Assembly (NCBI RefSeq): GCF_001540865.1
Contig: NC_033627.1
Location: 7,436,615-7,500,614 of the forward strand
DNA length: 64,000 bases
From: Ananas comosus
Lineage: Eukaryota; Streptophyta; Magnoliopsida; Poales; Bromeliaceae
Reading direction: 5' to 3'
Part shown: positions 59,684-64,000 of the stretch, one piece after another
Position numbering within the stretch: position 1 is the stretch's first letter
How the letters are laid out: every line of letters starts with the position of its first letter
Made by a program: the position numbers and the translations under genes
Notes under the pieces: model-generated
What the model was told of the DNA's origin: nothing
What the model saw: the letters and a program-made list of their open reading frames with translations, nothing else
The model's database searches: none

Positions 59684-61200
59684 TCATTTTGATCTTTAGT
59701 GTAGTGCTTTGATTGGTGCTTGTTACATAATTTTATTCATTGCATTACATGTTTACATGATTTTTGGTGCTTGAATTTTATTGGTTTATAAATCTTTTCG
59801 AGGAAAGGTGTTTAGAAATTCAAAATTTTCAAGAAAAGAGATAATTGAGATCCATGATTTTGGAGAGAGAAATTTTTTTTTAAAAAAAAATGTTTGAACG
59901 TTGTTTATTTTCACAATGATAATTAAGTTAAATTCATATTAATTATCGGTTTTACTCCACTTTTTATTATTTTGACGATAATTTAATATATGATTTCTTA
60001 ATGCATAAATTCATCAAAACTTTGAAATCAAATTTGATTTTTTGGTGATTAATTCATCGTGGTTGTGAGTGTTGGATATGATGAATGGATATTCTCTAAT
60101 TGACTAAAATTCGTCAAAATTATTTTCAACTGTGAGATTGTCTAATTTAGGGGGAGTTTGAAATTGTTTAAAAATAAAAAAAAAGGAGAAAAAGAAACTC
60201 CTATGTTTAAAAGATGTGGAAAGAGTTACATCCTAAAAGGAGTGTGAAAACTACCACCACATGTAGGAAAGAGTTACCACCCCGGTCGACCGGTAAGTGT
60301 GTGAAGCTCCCACATGGAATTTAAATGAAAATGCCAAAAAAGGTTGAAAAAATAATAATTTTAGAATTTTCGGAGTAATAAGGTGCTAGTTTGAAAAAGA
60401 TGCTCAAAGAGCCACCCCCGGTACCATATTAGTTAAATCTCTATTTTGAATGTGTTGCGACAAATTGGTGTTAATTTTGTTGAATTTCTAAAAATCATTT
60501 TTCATCAACTTACATCTTGATGGTTTTGAATCATTAAATTATTTTTGATATTGAAATTTTGATGTTTAGATGTGTTTCGAAATTTTATAATATCTTATTT
60601 TCATTATAATAATTTTTGGAGTAAAAGCCTTAAATTATTTGAAATTAATTTAATTTGATGGATTTTTAAAGCAAATTTTTCGAAATCTGAGATATTTTGT
60701 CAAGCTTAGTCTTTCTCTTTCACTGCATTTGCTCTTTAGGATGATGTTTTAGATTTGCTTGCTTATCTTTCTGTAGTATGTTTTTACTTTTGTTTTAGGC
60801 CTGTAACTATGACTAGACTACTCTCATATTTTTCTAGTATGTTTTCTCTTTCTATTTGCTTTCTTTTGGCAATTTTTGACAAAAAAGGGGAGAGCGTAGA
60901 TGAAGGGGGAGAGCATGGATGAACAGACATTGAACTGAAGCAAAGGATGATGAGTCGGGAGATGTGAACAAAGGGGGCTAATCATTTTTGAATGAATTAT
61001 TTTGTAGGAAATCAAGACTTCAAGACTCCTAGTTGCGTCTAAGTCATAGAGTCTGTTTTAGGAGTTTTGATGTAATTTTGAGTTTCAAATTGTATTTGGA
61101 TTACACGCGAGGGGTTCAATGTTTTGGTGATGACATTGAACTTCGTTTTTTCTTTAAATTGTAATTTGTGAGTTTATGTGTGTTTTGTCACGAAATTGCC
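59684..61200 (+). other. Non-coding 3' internal region of the copia element
   Basis: About 1.5 kb, AT-rich, no pol motif in any frame. Purine runs AAAAAAGGGGAGAGC (60880-60895) and GAAGGGGGAGAGC (60902-60914) resemble secondary polypurine tracts found near the 3' end of SIRE/Tork-type copia elements. Confidence 0.75.
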
Positions 61201-61210
61201 AAAGGGGGAG
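61201..61210 (+). promoter_or_regulatory. Polypurine tract of the copia element
   Basis: AAAGGGGGAG, two bases before the LTR start TGTTAGG. Confidence 0.85.
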
Positions 61211-61212
61211 AT

Positions 61213-62440
61213 TGTTAGGTCCTATGTGTTGGCAAGTTTCGTGGGTCGAGTCGGAGTCTTGAAGAAGTCCGGAGCGGAGTATTAAAGATCGAATAATCCA
61301 AGATTTCGAAGAATCGGAAAGGACGCAAAACACGTAAAACATGAATCACGATGCTTAAGTAAGCTTTAAATCTTGTTTATGGTGATTCATACTTAATTAT
61401 AGATTTTAGAATCATGTTTTTAAGTTGTAATTGATTAGAAAGTTTCTAAGAGCTTGTAAAACTCGAAACAATGCATTTTCAGCGAAAATTGCATTGTTGT
61501 ACCGGTACAAGAGTTTTCTGTCCAGGGTACAGCCATCAGCGTTTGCGCAGAAAAGTTTGATGGTTGTTCCGGTACAACCATCACGGCTGTCCAGGGTACA
61601 AGCCCTGTTCCGGTACAAGATGCATCTGTCCAGGGTACAGAAGCTTCGCAGAAAAATCTTCCGTCATGCTGTACCCTGGACAGCTTTCCTTGTTCCGGTA
61701 CAAGGTGCTGATTTTGGAAAGAAACTTTCTAATCCTACTCTGTTTTGATTCTAATGTCTATAAATAAGCTATAGGGGTTCTCTAATGATTAAGCATCATA
61801 AGAATACATGCTTGAGAAACCCTAGAGGCTCGGATTTCATTCTAAACTATTTTCTACAAATTAGCCTCTTTAGATCAAATCGAGATATCGTTTCGCATTC
61901 TCTATATGTCGATTTGATCTACGCTTCGTTTGGAGTTCTATTCCCTGGTTTTCTACGATACTCCTAAGCGAAGGATCACATAATCATGATGCTCTTCTCA
62001 TGAACGGCGTCGTGGATTCGGCGTGAACAAAGGTGCGTTCGTGGATTCGGATCGTGGGCTCGTGGATTCGAGTGGCGTCGTGGATTCGGCGTGATTGAAG
62101 CTTCGTGGATTCGAAGTGGAGGCGTTCGTGGACTCGAACGTGAGGGCGTGGACAACCCGGAGGGTAGCGCGAAGATTCATAGGAGGTTAAGAGAGGTTGA
62201 GTCCGTGGAGTCGGTAATCACCTTGTAATCTTTTCTCTTAGTGAATTATTTTTTTCGCGTGTTGGTCCCATGGGTTTTTCTCTAAGTTGGAGTTTTCCCA
62301 CGTAAATCTCGGTGTGCTTTTTATTTTCCGCATTTATTTTTATTGCATCGAGATTTGTGGTTTTTGGCCTTTCACCTATTCACCCCCCTCTAGGTGATAG
62401 ATACAATCTAGATAGATCCTTGGGCTCCTCAAAACTTTCA
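61213..62440 (+). repeat. 3' LTR of the gag-only copia element
   Basis: 1228 bp. It contains TTGTACCGGTACAA (61497-61510), two further ACCGGT/TCCGGT palindromes (61561-61620, 61690-61705) and CAGGGTACA direct repeats. It appears better preserved than the 5' copy. Confidence 0.95.
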
Positions 62441-62445
62441 ACCAC

Positions 62446-64000
62446 ATAGCCCAAGAATGTGACTTCCCTTAGCCAAAAGTCACATTTCTTCAACTTCGCA
62501 TAGAGCTTCTCCTGTCTGAGTATTTGCAACACAGCTCTCAGATGCTCTTCATGCTCCTCCTCACTTTTCGAGTAAACCAACACGTCGTCTATAAACACCA
62601 CGACGCATCGATCCAACAACGTCCTGAAGACTCGATTCATCAAGTCCATAAATGCTACCGGGACATTAGTAAGCCCAAACGGCATTACCGTGAACTCGTA
62701 ATGGCCATACCGCGTATGGTACGCCATTTTGTGCACATCCTTCGGCCTAATCTTTAATTGATGATACCCCGATTGGAGATCAATTTTCGAATACACCTTG
62801 GACCCTTGCAACTGATCGAATAAATCGTCAATTCTCGGCAACGGGTACTTATTTTTTATCGTTACCTTGTTCAACTCACGATAGTCCACGTAGAGTCGAA
62901 GTGTGCCGTCTTTCTTCTTCACGAATAGCACCGGAGCTCCCCACGGAGACACGCTCGGCTTCAAGAAGCCTTTATCGAACAAGTCTTGTAACTGTCCTTT
63001 TAGCTCTACCAACTCCACCGGTGCCATTCTATACAGATCCTTCGAAACTGGCGTCGCCCCGGGAATTAAGTCAATCACGAACTCAACTTCCTGGTCCGGT
63101 GGCAATCCTGGTAACTCCGCCGGAAATATATCCGGAAACTCGCACGCAATCCGGATACTTCCAAGGTCTGGGTGCTCCCCACGGCCATCAACCATGGTTG
63201 CCAAATAGGCCTTACATCCTCCTTTGATCATTCTCTTGGCCCTCACTGACGATATAGTCGTCGCGAAACGCGCACCTTTGCACGCCCGGTACACGAATTC
63301 TTCTTGGTTAGGATCACGAAAAGTGATAACCTTACTTTCACAATCTATGACCGCATAGTATTTGGAGAGCCAATTGGTCCCCAAAATAACATCAAAGCCC
63401 CACATCCGGTCTAGCACCAGTAGGTCTATTGGCATGATCCAGTCGCCAACCTGCACCGGAACCTCCAAGCACTCATCATAAACGCGAAACGAGTGCCTGG
63501 GACCATTCACCCACCAGTAATCATTATTATGCATCATTTCTATGCCATGTGCCTTTGCAAACTTTGAGCCTACAAATGATCGTGATGCACTAGTATCGAA
63601 CAATGCTCTAGCTCTAGTGCCATTAATCATAATTATACCTGCCACGACATCGTCGGGTGCTGCAGGCTGTTGCTCCTCCTCCACCTGAGCGGCGAAAACT
63701 CGGCCGCTAGGCGCTCTCGATCCCTCCGGCTGACGCGGTGATGACGCGCGCCCAGCCGACATTGCCGGTGGCAACCCCGCAAGTTGTCTCGGGGTCGACG
63801 GTGATGACGCCGCCGTCGGCGCAGAAGACGTCCATGTCAGGCACTCCTGGATACGATGTCCCGGTTGGCCACACGTGAAACATTTGCCATCGCTCTGCGG
63901 ACAAGCTGACACCTTATGCTCTCCGCCACAAATGACACATCGAGGTGGTCTCCAACTCCTCGACTGCTGTCGGGGATACCGAGGGGGTTTCTTCACACTT
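62446..64000 (-). pseudogene. gag end, protease and reverse transcriptase of element 3 (partial, runs off window)
   Basis: On the minus strand, from the window edge: [24 protein letters not shown] knuckle [14 protein letters not shown], Pro/Ser-rich linker, protease with [49 protein letters not shown]. Reverse transcriptase follows: [45 protein letters not shown]-like [17 protein letters not shown], catalytic [24 protein letters not shown]. The frame is open throughout, about 518 codons. The protease motif is DTSA where DTGA is usual (element 2 has DTGA). The frame is broken by the copia guest and continues at 56346. Apparent residues after 62445 are copia LTR. Confidence 0.9.

Larger units (their letters stand above)
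56347..62440 (+). mobile_element. Gag-only (TR-GAG type) Ty1/copia element, TSD ACCAC
   Basis: 5' LTR 56347-57605, PBS 57608, gag 57644-59683, non-coding 59684-61200, polypurine tract, 3' LTR 61213-62440. Both LTRs start TGTTAGGTCCTATGTG and end CTCAAAACTTTCA. Perfect duplications ACCAC lie at 56342-56346 and 62441-62445. No protease, integrase, reverse transcriptase or RNase H frame exists. It splits the pol of element 3 without loss of host bases. Confidence 0.95.
51495..64000 (-). mobile_element. Element 3: Tekay-like Ty3/gypsy retrotransposon, minus strand, 5' part beyond the window
   Basis: On the minus strand: gag end, protease and reverse transcriptase at 64000-62446, a Ty1/copia guest 62440-56347, then RT end, RNase H and integrase 56346-54126, polypurine tract, and 3' LTR 54105-51495. 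It inserted into the 3' LTR of element 2. The 5' LTR and most of gag lie beyond 64000. Stops in pol show it is not autonomous as assembled. Confidence 0.88.

Noticed and set aside
62380..62445. C-terminal residues of the element 3 reverse transcriptase frame
   Set aside because: These codons are read from the inserted copia LTR, not from pol. The true pol continues at 56346.

Overview
The window is nuclear DNA of a flowering plant. It holds chromovirus-type Ty3/gypsy (Del/Tekay-like) and Ty1/copia elements with tRNA-iMet primer-binding sites, a Helitron, MITEs, a plant-mobile-domain relic, and one intron-containing plant gene with a DCD domain. The transposon mix suggests a monocot, but I cannot name the species. 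No prokaryotic features were seen.

Layout. (1) 1-8796: a badly decayed Ty3/gypsy element (element 1) with a gag fragment, an RNase H relic, an integrase relic and a 3' LTR. A solo LTR (2242-4725, 5-bp duplication TTAAC) splits its pol. (2) 9061-14156: a minus-strand solo LTR, itself split by a plus-strand solo LTR (10660-13133). Next to it lies a second LTR family (family B, 14157-15508). (3) 15509-28070: the only gene-bearing island. It has inverted-repeat elements, a non-autonomous Helitron (18269-19056), a three-exon DCD-domain gene (19262-22844), a cluster of three MITEs beside TA/GA microsatellites, and a relic containing 27-bp palindromic arrays and a broken plant-mobile-domain coding segment. 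(4) 28071-51494: a large Tekay-like element (element 2) on the plus strand. Its 5' LTR is split by a gag-only Ty3/gypsy element (29639-39368). Its gag and protease regions each carry a family B solo LTR (41599-44269 and 44932-46162, both with perfect 5-bp duplications). (5) 51495-64000: a minus-strand Tekay-like element (element 3) that begins inside the 3' LTR of element 2 and runs off the window. Its pol is split by a gag-only Ty1/copia element (56347-62440, duplication ACCAC).

The insertion order is readable from boundaries and target duplications. Coding frames resume exactly across several insertions, so elements 1, 2 and 3 were older residents that later insertions broke. No complete autonomous element is visible. 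The only long uninterrupted transposon frame in the window is the 679-codon copia-type gag. Many stops in the Ty3/gypsy genes are CAG-to-TAG changes, as expected where CHG methylation deaminates.

Most unusual observations: ACCGGT-centred palindromes packed into LTRs of unrelated families; a stem-loop box conserved across LTR families with a compensatory change; the TTCACCGTG palindromic arrays; and two independent gag-only elements in one nest. Two assembly gaps (506-605, 39369-39393) and indel-rich LTR pairs warn that consensus quality is uneven.
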